Assembly (NCBI GenBank): GCA_016840825.1
Contig: JAEORN010000036.1
Coordinates: forward strand, 1-64,000
Direction: 5' to 3'
DNA length: 64,000 bases
Source of the DNA: Candidatus Thorarchaeota archaeon
Lineage (GTDB): Archaea > Asgardarchaeota > Thorarchaeia > Thorarchaeales > Thorarchaeaceae
Below the pieces are notes generated by a model. The model was not told where the DNA came from and searched no databases. It was given only the letters and a program-made list of their open reading frames with translations. Made by a program: the position numbers and the translations under genes. Of the stretch, positions 51,697 to 61,024 are shown in pieces; positions within the stretch are counted from its first letter, which is position 1; each line of letters opens with the position of its first letter.

Positions 51697-53079
51697 CTAC
51701 CATTTTAGAGCATGTGCCAAAGCCTTTCCAGCACGTTGAGGTTCAGTGAAGACAGGAATTCCACCACGCTCGAGTTCATCAGCACCAGGAGGCTTCCTTG
51801 TAATTGGAGAACTCAAAATACTAATGACTGGCTTTCTTTCACGTTTTGCTGTTTCTACAATGGCTTGCACTGGTAAACCCCCACCAATACCTTCTAGATA
51901 ATTCGGAGCGAAGACTGTCATTATGACATCGTACATATCTTCCTTTGCGACAAGTTCCAAGGCTTTAGCAAAAATCGTAGGATCCGCCCAACCCTGAGCT
52001 AGCAAATCAATTGGGTTTCTGATGGTAACATCTACTGGCATGTCAAGGAGCTTCTTTATCGCATTCTGCACATTGCTGTTTGGTAAGGGGAGATTGATTC
52101 CTGCTTCCTCAAGAGTCTGAGCTGCAATTAGTGCAACACCAAGGGTGTGAGTCACGATAGCGACATTTTTCTCCCGAGGTTTGGTTTGCAGGATTGAGAG
52201 AACTTTCGCTGTGTCCATCATCTCTTGTACGCTATTGACCTCAATTGCTCCAGCTTGCTTGATAGCAGCTGAATAGATCTCTGGATTGCCAGCGAGACTT
52301 CCGGTATGACTGAACGCAGCCGCTCTAGATACAGGTGTCTTTCCTACTTTGAATGCAACTATTGGTTTCTTTGAGCTAATTGCTTTCATAGATTCATAGA
52401 GTTCCCTACCACTCTCTGTTCCTTCAATGAAGAGGCAAATAACACGAGTTTCAGTATCGTCATTGAGATAATGAAGAATGTCATGAAACTCTATGTTCAC
52501 ACGATTGCCCACGCTGACAAACTTGGAAATGCCAATATCCGAATCTGTAGCTGAGTACAGCATCAAACCACAGACTCCTCCGCTTTGACTTACTATCGCA
52601 ATTGACCCAATTCTCTGAGGAACGGGTTGAGGAAAGAACGTGGCGTTTAGATGTTTGTGGATGTTTCCCGCTCCTAAACAATTAGGCCCGATGACTGCAA
52701 TATGAGCCTCATCTGCAATATGTTTGATCTCCTCTTGAGCAGCTTCTCCTTCTGACCCCAGCTCTTTATATCCCGCAGCAAATATGATCGCGGCTCTAAC
52801 ATTTGATTGAGCACAATCTCTAAGCGCTTCTGGAACTGAAGGTCCTCCCACACATATCATAGCAAGGTCTATTGGTTTCTTGATGGACGAAATAGTTGGG
52901 TGGCAAGTTATATCCCTGATTATCTCTAATCTGGGATTGACAGGATAGATTTCTCCCTCAAATTGCTCAAGAGCCAGCATCGCAAGAGCACCTAGTCTAT
53001 CAGGTTTATCAGATGCTCCAATCACTGCGATCCTATCTGGGTTAAAGAGATAATGCAGTGATTCGCTTTTCCAACTCAA
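51697..53079 (-). CDS. acdA: acyl-CoA synthetase (ADP-forming), alpha-type subunit
   Basis: 460 residues, the size of the separate alpha chain. A CoA-binding Rossmann domain (VIGASDKPDRLGALA) comes first, then VIGPNCLGAGN, VSQSGGVCGLM and the phospho-histidine loop FSHTGSLAG at about residues 255-263. The enzyme makes ATP from acyl-CoA, ADP and phosphate in archaea. The beta chain is not in the window. It starts with TTG. The divergence of flanking genes suggests it is transcribed alone. Acetate or another acid as the product is typical but unproven. Confidence 0.9.
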   Translation of the reverse strand: MSWKSESLHYLFNPDRIAVIGASDKPDRLGALAMLALEQFEGEIYPVNPRLEIIRDITCHPTISSIKKPIDLAMICVGGPSVPEALRDCAQSNVRAAIIFAAGYKELGSEGEAAQEEIKHIADEAHIAVIGPNCLGAGNIHKHLNATFFPQPVPQRIGSIAIVSQSGGVCGLMLYSATDSDIGISKFVSVGNRVNIEFHDILHYLNDDTETRVICLFIEGTESGRELYESMKAISSKKPIVAFKVGKTPVSRAAAFSHTGSLAGNPEIYSAAIKQAGAIEVNSVQEMMDTAKVLSILQTKPREKNVAIVTHTLGVALIAAQTLEEAGINLPLPNSNVQNAIKKLLDMPVDVTIRNPIDLLAQGWADPTIFAKALELVAKEDMYDVIMTVFAPNYLEGIGGGLPVQAIVETAKRERKPVISILSSPITRKPPGADELERGGIPVFTEPQRAGKALAHALKW

Positions 53080-53168
53080 TGAAGAAACCTCTCTCGGACT
53101 AGAGAGAGTTCTCAGTTATCTTTCTATCGAAGTGAATCACTGCATACCATCAACTGAACCATCATCGT

Positions 53169-53666
53169 CTATTCACGATATCCGAAGATGGCTCTAGTCA
53201 ATTTGAGTGCAGGATTTACAATCGTCTTTCGCAGAACTTTTCTCATCAGTTTTGAATATCTAGCTCTTCGTGCAATTGGAGGCGACAACTCATAATACGT
53301 GTAGACAAATGCCCTTCCAAGCGGATTTGTCATAAGCCAATCATCTCTGAACTCTCTAAGAATGTCTATTTGCGGATCTAATGCAGTACCAAATACAGCA
53401 GTAGCGATGAAGCAATCGGATTCATGTTCCTTACAGAAGATCTCTTCACCTACAATTTTTGCCCTATGATTCTGACACATATACACCGGATTCTGACATT
53501 TCAAGCATGTTCCAAGAGGTTGAGTACCATCCGGTAGTGCGATTCCACAACGGTCGCATGAAGTCAAGACATAGGCATCCTTTAGATCACTCTCACACTT
53601 TTCGCAATATGTCGAACCATATCTATTCGAATGCCCACAATTGTTACACTCATAACTAACTGGCAC
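53169..53666 (-). CDS. zinc-ribbon protein with CFI-box C-terminal domain
   Basis: 165 residues. Zinc-binding pairs are CNNCGHSNRYGSTYCEKC (7-24), CDRCG with CLKCQ, and CQNH with CKEH. The C-terminal part starts CFIATAVFGTALDPQIDILREFRD, the CFI-box motif with a following basic helix region (PIARRARYSKLMRKVLRKT). GTG start with GGGAG upstream. Function unknown. It is divergent from the giant membrane protein across a region with three TTTGCGCA repeats. Confidence 0.75.
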   Translation of the reverse strand: MPVSYECNNCGHSNRYGSTYCEKCESDLKDAYVLTSCDRCGIALPDGTQPLGTCLKCQNPVYMCQNHRAKIVGEEIFCKEHESDCFIATAVFGTALDPQIDILREFRDDWLMTNPLGRAFVYTYYELSPPIARRARYSKLMRKVLRKTIVNPALKLTRAIFGYRE

Positions 53667-53708
53667 GGCTCTCCCTCAACAGTTTGGTGGCTACATATAG
53701 TTTGAACT

Positions 53709-53761
53709 TTTGCGCATAAAAACGTACTTTGCGCATATTTTGCGCAATTTAACTTTATATG
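53709..53761. promoter_or_regulatory. three TTTGCGCA repeats beside a TATA-like box
   Basis: TTTGCGCA occurs at 53709-53716, 53728-53735 and 53739-53746, each around the palindromic core TGCGCA. CTTTATATG (53753-53761) on the plus strand would be the TATA box of the giant membrane protein gene, leaving a leader of about 70 bases. The repeats lie between the divergent promoters and look like operator sites; the binding protein is unknown. Confidence 0.5.
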
Positions 53762-53858
53762 TCGAAAAATAGAAATGTTATTGTGGTGTCTCATACCTTG
53801 GCTCCGTAAATGGATGCACGCCACTAGTCCTGGAGTCCGAGGGGGTTGATACTATATC

Positions 53859-56800
53859 ATGAGTGAGATGGGGACGGAGAAAGCCGCACGAGTCGCTGAT
53901 ATGATGCAGACGGTCGCACGTCTGCTGGTCTTAGTGATTATCATTCCTTGTGCCATTTGGTTAGCAGTATTCTCGCTTCTTGCAGGCATTATACCTGATC
54001 AAGTGGTCAGAGGATTATTCTCTCTAACCTTCGGACTTGGATTAGCGGGTATTATTGTAGCAAGAATGAGGTATCCTGTTCGAGGTAGCATACTAACAAC
54101 AATGGCCGCAGCTGCAGGTGCTGTATCACTTGCTATCTTTTGGAATCATATATTCACAAACCTACTGATTCTGCATATCTTTCTTATCACTCTATTAGGA
54201 ATCATACGATATCTGAGGGTCAAGTTAGAGATTTCATATTTCAAATGGATATACATTAGAACTATCCTTGCGTTGATGATTATTATATCAGCACCTTTAC
54301 CAATGATTTACCTCTTGTATCCAATGGGTTATTCCATACTCCTTCTCGCTACACTGACTTGCTTTGATATCTGGTTTTATTCTCTAGGTACTCAATATCT
54401 TTTAAGAGAAGCTCGATTTGGAATCATCAATTCATTTCTACCTGCAATAGGAGTGTCCTTACTGCTATTGGAATCTCATATTGCATCTTCACCTGAAATC
54501 TATCCGTTTGTTACAACCTCAGTTTTCCTACTTGGTTTTGGAGCAAGCTATCTCTTTTCCACCCAAGTTTTCCGATTTATCCAGCGTGCCATTACTTTAC
54601 GACCTACAAAGAAATTTGCTGTGGATCTCAAGAGAGAGGATCTCCTTAGATCAGTGGGCATTGAGATTGAATCTGAAAAGCAACTTGTTCAACAGAAACA
54701 AGTGGAAGATGCAGTGTGGCTTATTGATCGTAATCACGCTCAGATTCTTTCAGGTATTTCACTACTTATCCTTGCAAGTGGGATTCCCGCTTATTTCATG
54801 TGGTTAGTGACAGGGACTTCGTGGATTAATGAAAGTCTTTTCCTGTTTCTATTTGCACCATTGGCTATCCTCCTAACACTACTAGTTGTAGTACCCGCGC
54901 CTGTTATGTTCAGACTAGCAGGTGTTCTAAAACGATCACAAGAATCTCGAATTGTAAAGGCATTGGGTTTGCTCATTGTTAGTGTTGCATCTTTTGGTCT
55001 CTTCATATGGATGCAGTTCTATCTGATTTCCTTAGCTATCCCTATGAGTATAATCCTCTTCATCAGTGGGATAACTGGAATATTCAAAGAGATTCGTCTA
55101 CTATGGAGAGCCGCTTGGCTGAGAATATCAAGTACATTAAGGAGAATCTGGACATGGGTGCGACAACATTACATCATCGCTGGCATAGTATCTGATGGAA
55201 TCATTACAGGTTTGATCCTGGTCGTCTTCCTCTATCCATATTCATTTGCATCGAACATGCATCAACCGCTCCTCTTCTTGATCGCTAGCAGTTCATTGAT
55301 TTTTACACTGCTTGGTCTTGTTGGAATCTCAGGTATCAGGACTCATCCAATGAAGCAGGTTTATACTGCAGGCGGTTTTAGTGCTCTTCTCCTTTCTCTA
55401 TTTGCTATTTCATACTGGTATCTATCTGGTACGTATGATTTCTATACCGCGTACTCAGTGGCTTCTATTTGGTTCATATGCTTTGGATTTCTTCAAGCAG
55501 TCAAAGTATCTAGAAAGGCCATATCCATACCATTTGCTATAGGGGTCATTGGCTTTGCTCTTAACATGTATGCCCTAGAGGTACAGGTTTCTTCGTATCC
55601 ATTTCCCCTGCTATCTATTGGTTCCATCCTTGTTGTATCTGGAATCCTTTTACATAGAGAGTACATGTTAGCTTTCACCGCATTTACACATGCATTAAGT
55701 ATCATCGGTCAAAAGATGATGAGTGCGTTGAGGAAAATTGGTAATGCTATAAAAGGAGCTCTGCTTCGGATTGGATCAACCATCAAGTATGCGCTTATTC
55801 GAATTGGGGGCTATATTTATCGCGGAGCTGTATGGCTTGGAGTTCAAATAGTCCGCTTTGTGTTAGTACTCTATGCGTTAGTTCTCCTTTATTTCATTGG
55901 GCAGTTCGGATATGGCTTTATTATTTCTACACCTGAGGTTGACTTCCTTTTCTTGCTGTCTGGTTTGACACTCGCCTTCTTCATTCTGTATACTCCATCT
56001 CTTCTTTTCAAAGGAATCAAGGAAGGTCGAATACTACTTGCATGTATTCTGACAATCGCTTTCGCATTTGGCATTCTGGTCTTTAGTCTTACAAGTGCTG
56101 TTGATATGTTCATTCGAGTTCCATTCGCAGTTTTTCTTACTCTCTTGATCCTTACCTCAGTCAGGTCACGAATGCATGAGAAGTTGCAGGCTAGCTTACC
56201 TGTTATGACTTGGATGCTCTTTGTTTCATGGTTTTCTGCATATGTCTATCAAAGCTTCTTGCCTGATTTTCTATTGGCTATATCGGTATCGTTGTTCATG
56301 GCAGGTGCAGGTTGCTTGCCTCTTCGCTTGAATAAGAAATTAGTATTAGTATCATCAATTCTCTACATACTTCTAGCTATTCCAGCTGGCACATTTGTAA
56401 TCTTCATGTTAAGTGACTCCAATATCTTCCTAACTTGCTTTGCACTAGGGTTGTTTCCTGCAGTTATTTTCTATAAGCAATACATTGCTGGATTGCGTTC
56501 TCTTGGTCATGCATTGGTGATCGCAGGAAATAAGATGCTAGATGGATTGAGATACCTTGGTGGAAGGATTGCTGCAGGTTTTCACATTATTGGTCACTAC
56601 ATCCTCGTAGGTCTACGAAGGATTGGCTCTGCTCTAGCAATGGCAGCTAGATACCTCCTCCTTGTACTAGCCACGCACTTTATCATCGCTGTGGGACTAG
56701 TCAGTCTTTGTTTGACGTCTTTCGTTCTATACTATTTCTTACCTATACTACAGATTCTGCAATTTTGGGAGATTCAATTCATTCTCTACTTCCTGCTTCT

Positions 56801-59800
56801 ATCAAGCATCATCTGGCTTCCCGCTGTTTTTCTTAGGAGAAAGGACTACGAGCGTGTTCTGATCCTATCATTGGCTTTATTCGCATTTGCGATTGGAGGA
56901 ATATCTTTCCTTGCTTTTCTAATTGACTTTGGTCTCATCAATTCAGCACTCCTCTCATTTTCATTTTCAGCTATGATATTTGGTATTGGTGTTCCATCTT
57001 TAAGGAGAAGAAATCTACCTATTGTGCTTTCGTTGGCGTCCTTGCTTTTCTTCGCCATCAGCATTTTATCTTTTGATTTGCTGTTTAGCTTCGGAGTGTC
57101 TGTGGTTGGACTAGCTTTCCTGTCAGTTCCATTCCTAAGCACTAAACACCGTTGGAGAATCATCTATCCGATCATTTCAGTGACGATTCTAGGATCTTTC
57201 TTCTATTCTATAGTATTACCTATTACTGGACCATTATTAGCGATTACGAGTTTTGCCCTAATGGAAACACTATTCCTGATGCTTCCAACTCAAACCAGAT
57301 CTTGGCAGATTTGGTGGGTCTTTTGCTTCTCATCTGGATACGTGCTCTACTCACTCATTGCACTTATGGTCAACTCTGGATTGATTTCATACCTCCAATT
57401 CATCATCCCAGTATTTGCTGCAATTGAGCTACTTAGAGTTACACCTGATATAGAGTATAGATTTTCTGAATATAGTGAAATTCTAAGTATAGGTAGGGCT
57501 GGATTACTTTCACTTGCTCTCTTTGTGATTCTACCAACTGACTTCATTTTGATATCAGCTCAACTCACGGCTTTCATATTCGTATCGATCATTTGTGCCT
57601 CTCTCTGGTCCCAAGTTTCACTAAGAACTAGATTCATCAGTCTTAACATAACTGCATGCTCCCTATCTCTGCTATCAGGAACATATTTCATATTGATGCG
57701 CGGATTTGATGTGCTTATATCCTACTATTTTGCTGTTATTCCGATTCTCATCTCTTTGGTTTATAGTGCATATTTATCAGAGCAGAAACAGAACTACTGG
57801 CTTATTCTCAGAGCTTTGATAACCGTTAGCGCATCTCTTGTTTGGTATACGGGATATCGGACGATAGAATCACTTGCACTAGGTATCCCAACTGCCCTTT
57901 TCACTGGTTCTCTAGTTTCTGCTCGAACTCCTTGGAGTGGAATACCTCAACAAGGAATATCGAAATTCCTTTGCTATTCCACAGTCGTCTTTATAGAATC
58001 TGTATGGATTTGGCATGCCCTTCTCATACTCCTTGTACCATCTCCCCTCTTTCTCGTTATATCCAGTATTTTGCTAATTTCCTCTATCATATTTCCTTTC
58101 ACTAAGAATCTATCATGGATTGATTTTGAGCTGGTATGGGATGGAATTTCTATCCTAACTGGTATCACCTTGGGAGGACTTCTATCTGATTGGAATCTCG
58201 CTCTTCTAGCTCTTCCATCCAACCCGCTCCTAACACTTGGTTGGGGATTATCCATCTTCTCACTCATGTCAGGATCAATGATCCGTTATAATGAAGCAGC
58301 ACAAGGTGAACCTGCCAGCGAATGGATCTCTCATAAGGCGTGGGCATTATCGATCCCCGGTTGGACTCTCATTGGTTTCTCATACAGTCTTGTTCTAGGA
58401 AACACTGCCTACATCCTTGGTATAACTGCATTGAGCTTTTCAGCTGCATCCATTGTCTATGCTGCCATTCATCCACAGCCATCAAGGACTCTTCATCTTG
58501 TTGTGAATATTACAGTCGCTGTTTCGCTTTCATACTTTGCTTGGATTTGGCTGGAACTAATTCCTTTAATTGAAAGATTCTCAATGACTCTACTATTTTG
58601 GTTGATTCTAGAGATTCCGACCCTTGGAAGAAATATGTACAGTGGTCTTCACAGGATGTATTCATTCGTGAAGTTGAATAGCGTTAACTTTGCTTTAGTG
58701 CTACCTATAATTGTTGGTGTGTGGTTTGGTACGACATTCCTGTTTCAAGCCTCATGTCCTCTGCTTCTTGGACTTGATGTACGACCATGCTTCCAAGCTA
58801 TTTCCGTTGCAGCAGTATCAATTGGAATCATGTATTTCATCGAGGGCATCTTCCTCAACGGTTCCATCTCAAATAGAGTTCGCACTCCTTCAGTAGCCCT
58901 CCTTGGAAGAGGTATCTTAATCCTACTACTAAGTTATACACTACCTGAAGCATTTCCTGATTTTGAACTAGTCTTGTATTTGGTTGCAGGATCTATTACA
59001 TTCTCATTAATTACCATGACAGCTATCAATCTCATCTATGGTTTCAAGAAGGCAGCGAACCGCAGTTGGATGTTTGCAGGTTTCACAATGCTCCCTGCGA
59101 CTTATCTTGGACTTACCCGCTTCACAGAATTTGCACCTATTCTAGTCATCTCTACTGCAGTAGTATTAACATTCATCATGGAAACTCCATTCCTAAGATC
59201 CCAAATTGCTGCAGCTATTGCAATGATTTCTAGATTTGCAAGATCCGTGTCATTAGCTCTAAGAAATCTTGGTGCGACTATCAGTCGAGTAATCCGCAGG
59301 TTTGCCTATGCTGTAAAGGTATTCTTTGAGAGATTTGGTTATATAAACTGGGTTGCATTTTCATTGATTTTCACTACTGGACTCTCATACTTCTCTGGTA
59401 CATTCTTCTGTGATATCCTTGGGATGAATCAGCTTAGTATTCTCTATTGGATGCCTCGGTTTAGTATGCCTATTCTCATACTTGGACTTCTTCTGCTTAC
59501 TGTTGCTATTATTCGTAGGACTGTAAGAACCACGTTTGGCGTTTCATGTGTTCTTATTGCATTAGCTGGAGGATCAATGACCGCCACAACTTGGCTATTC
59601 GAACATGGTTTCGTTCTTCTAGCAATCGCTACAGGTATGATTCTGATATGCTTTGGAGGATTATCAGTTCTATTTGAAAGAAAGGCTGATGGAAAGCTTG
59701 TTTCTCTTCTATGGATTCCAATTCCTGCATCAGTTGGATTAGTCATCATCAACTTCTTAGGAACATCTACTTTGGCTCTAACACTGTCGTTCATGTTCAC

Positions 59801-60248
59801 ATCCCTAATTCTACTCCTATCCACTTACACGAGATTGCTAGCAGAGTCACTCAGAGATCGTCTATGGGTTGTAACAGCAGCTACATCTGGATTAGCAACA
59901 TACACAATCTCTCTAATTGGCTTTCAACCGTTGGCTAGTCTGTATCTTGCGGTGTTCGTAACCTCTTGGATTCTCTTTCCAGTGACATTCAAGATCTCGA
60001 AGTACCTCTTTGTTGCTCCTTTGTTCTTTGCATTGACAGGCTTTGCTTTCACTTCTCTTATGGGTGAGTTCTTCCAAGGTCTTGCACTTGCTTTATCGCC
60101 ATTCCTACTATTCATAGCTCTCTTTATCAAGGAACATGAAAGTGAGAGACCTCGACTTGCATACGTCCGTCTAGCCTTGTTGCTAATTCTCTTGGGATCC
60201 ATTGCTATATTTGGAATATCAATGGTTCCATTTCTTATCCAGACTTGA
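53859..60248 (+). CDS. giant polytopic membrane protein, unknown function
   Basis: 2129 residues without recognised enzymatic domains and with very many (of the order of 50-60) hydrophobic segments. Several amphipathic stretches of about 40-55 residues recur, each followed by a new set of membrane helices: about 405-450 (WLRISSTLRRIWTWVRQHY), 605-680 (ALRKIGNAIKGALLRIGSTI), 873-945 (AGNKMLDGLRYLGGRIAAGF), about 1590-1615 and 1780-1830 (LALRNLGATISRVIRRFAYA). They share an I-G-x-x-I-x-x-A/G spacing. A soluble loop lies at about 235-300. The layout suggests growth by internal duplication. It is probably transcribed alone from the promoter with TTTGCGCA repeats. Confidence 0.85.
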   Translation: MSEMGTEKAARVADMMQTVARLLVLVIIIPCAIWLAVFSLLAGIIPDQVVRGLFSLTFGLGLAGIIVARMRYPVRGSILTTMAAAAGAVSLAIFWNHIFTNLLILHIFLITLLGIIRYLRVKLEISYFKWIYIRTILALMIIISAPLPMIYLLYPMGYSILLLATLTCFDIWFYSLGTQYLLREARFGIINSFLPAIGVSLLLLESHIASSPEIYPFVTTSVFLLGFGASYLFSTQVFRFIQRAITLRPTKKFAVDLKREDLLRSVGIEIESEKQLVQQKQVEDAVWLIDRNHAQILSGISLLILASGIPAYFMWLVTGTSWINESLFLFLFAPLAILLTLLVVVPAPVMFRLAGVLKRSQESRIVKALGLLIVSVASFGLFIWMQFYLISLAIPMSIILFISGITGIFKEIRLLWRAAWLRISSTLRRIWTWVRQHYIIAGIVSDGIITGLILVVFLYPYSFASNMHQPLLFLIASSSLIFTLLGLVGISGIRTHPMKQVYTAGGFSALLLSLFAISYWYLSGTYDFYTAYSVASIWFICFGFLQAVKVSRKAISIPFAIGVIGFALNMYALEVQVSSYPFPLLSIGSILVVSGILLHREYMLAFTAFTHALSIIGQKMMSALRKIGNAIKGALLRIGSTIKYALIRIGGYIYRGAVWLGVQIVRFVLVLYALVLLYFIGQFGYGFIISTPEVDFLFLLSGLTLAFFILYTPSLLFKGIKEGRILLACILTIAFAFGILVFSLTSAVDMFIRVPFAVFLTLLILTSVRSRMHEKLQASLPVMTWMLFVSWFSAYVYQSFLPDFLLAISVSLFMAGAGCLPLRLNKKLVLVSSILYILLAIPAGTFVIFMLSDSNIFLTCFALGLFPAVIFYKQYIAGLRSLGHALVIAGNKMLDGLRYLGGRIAAGFHIIGHYILVGLRRIGSALAMAARYLLLVLATHFIIAVGLVSLCLTSFVLYYFLPILQILQFWEIQFILYFLLLSSIIWLPAVFLRRKDYERVLILSLALFAFAIGGISFLAFLIDFGLINSALLSFSFSAMIFGIGVPSLRRRNLPIVLSLASLLFFAISILSFDLLFSFGVSVVGLAFLSVPFLSTKHRWRIIYPIISVTILGSFFYSIVLPITGPLLAITSFALMETLFLMLPTQTRSWQIWWVFCFSSGYVLYSLIALMVNSGLISYLQFIIPVFAAIELLRVTPDIEYRFSEYSEILSIGRAGLLSLALFVILPTDFILISAQLTAFIFVSIICASLWSQVSLRTRFISLNITACSLSLLSGTYFILMRGFDVLISYYFAVIPILISLVYSAYLSEQKQNYWLILRALITVSASLVWYTGYRTIESLALGIPTALFTGSLVSARTPWSGIPQQGISKFLCYSTVVFIESVWIWHALLILLVPSPLFLVISSILLISSIIFPFTKNLSWIDFELVWDGISILTGITLGGLLSDWNLALLALPSNPLLTLGWGLSIFSLMSGSMIRYNEAAQGEPASEWISHKAWALSIPGWTLIGFSYSLVLGNTAYILGITALSFSAASIVYAAIHPQPSRTLHLVVNITVAVSLSYFAWIWLELIPLIERFSMTLLFWLILEIPTLGRNMYSGLHRMYSFVKLNSVNFALVLPIIVGVWFGTTFLFQASCPLLLGLDVRPCFQAISVAAVSIGIMYFIEGIFLNGSISNRVRTPSVALLGRGILILLLSYTLPEAFPDFELVLYLVAGSITFSLITMTAINLIYGFKKAANRSWMFAGFTMLPATYLGLTRFTEFAPILVISTAVVLTFIMETPFLRSQIAAAIAMISRFARSVSLALRNLGATISRVIRRFAYAVKVFFERFGYINWVAFSLIFTTGLSYFSGTFFCDILGMNQLSILYWMPRFSMPILILGLLLLTVAIIRRTVRTTFGVSCVLIALAGGSMTATTWLFEHGFVLLAIATGMILICFGGLSVLFERKADGKLVSLLWIPIPASVGLVIINFLGTSTLALTLSFMFTSLILLLSTYTRLLAESLRDRLWVVTAATSGLATYTISLIGFQPLASLYLAVFVTSWILFPVTFKISKYLFVAPLFFALTGFAFTSLMGEFFQGLALALSPFLLFIALFIKEHESERPRLAYVRLALLLILLGSIAIFGISMVPFLIQT

Positions 60249-60257
60249 CGGAATACC

Positions 60258-60734
60258 TCAGTAATCCTTCTCTGAGCAATAACCTCTTAGATTCCTACCT
60301 GGCGTGCCATGGAACGTTCTTCCTTCCCCGCTCAAAGGCCTTCTTTTTCGATCTCTTCGACCCATGAAAGGTTTACTCATATCTAGATGCATACCTAGAC
60401 TCTCAATGGGATGATCAACAGGTATGAACTCTCCACTCATACCCCTTGCTAAGCGCATTGAATAGTCATAGATTTGAACCCTCCCATTCCTGAGAAGATA
60501 GCTCTTTCCTACGTCCACAAAATCAACTTCATCATTCCACAGAGTGAGAATGATTCTTGCTGTATCGTCTGCTACGATGATATCTGATATCTGATGTTTT
60601 CGGCCTGTTTTTTTGGAAGTTACGATTCTGGGTTCTTCCATACCTATGACTTGAAAGAGAACATTAACCTTACCTGTATCTTCTGTGAAATCTGCGATTT
60701 TTGAGAGATTGCCAATTGTTTCATCTAATGACAT
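60258..60734 (-). CDS. RPA/SSB-like OB-fold protein
   Basis: 158 residues. One OB fold (about 15-110) has the archaeal RPA-type pattern: VNVLFQVIGMEEPRIVTSKK, ISDIIVADDTARIILTLWNDE, VDVGKSYLLRNGRVQIYD. It would bind single-stranded nucleic acid in replication or repair. The last 45 residues are basic and Gly/Arg-rich (MGRRDRKRRPLSGEGRTFHG). It converges with the giant membrane gene, 9 bases between stops, and is divergent from the hydrogenase operon. Confidence 0.85.
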   Translation of the reverse strand: MSLDETIGNLSKIADFTEDTGKVNVLFQVIGMEEPRIVTSKKTGRKHQISDIIVADDTARIILTLWNDEVDFVDVGKSYLLRNGRVQIYDYSMRLARGMSGEFIPVDHPIESLGMHLDMSKPFMGRRDRKRRPLSGEGRTFHGTPGRNLRGYCSEKDY

Positions 60735-60886
60735 CTGAATTTCACGTCAGAATCTTGTTCCATTTTTTCCTTTATGAACACCTACAAGCTGTAACTGAGA
60801 ATATTCACATAAATTTCGAAAAGGACGTTAAACAATAGACATCGATTTTAGAAAAGTGCATTTTTCACTATATCTTCTGAAAATGA

Positions 60887-61018
60887 ATGTATACGATAGA
60901 ATTCGAACACCCAGAGTTCGAATCCGAACATGAAATCGCCAATTATGTGCAATGGCGATTCCTCAAGAGTTATGTCCAAAAAAAACTCAGCGAATGCGAA
61001 CCTTTGGCAAAGGAATGA
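60887..61018 (+). CDS. possible small protein before the hydrogenase genes
   Basis: A 43-codon frame opening MYTIEFEHPEFESEHEIANY ends 6 bases before the hydB start and is in the same reading phase. It is acidic first, then basic and helical (FLKSYVQKKLSECEPLAKE), with sensible codon use. It could be a small cotranscribed protein or a regulatory leader; no homologue is recognised. The rest of the 290-base gap 60735-61024 has AT-rich promoter-like sequence only. Confidence 0.35.
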   Translation: MYTIEFEHPEFESEHEIANYVQWRFLKSYVQKKLSECEPLAKE

Positions 61019-61024
61019 TGGTGA

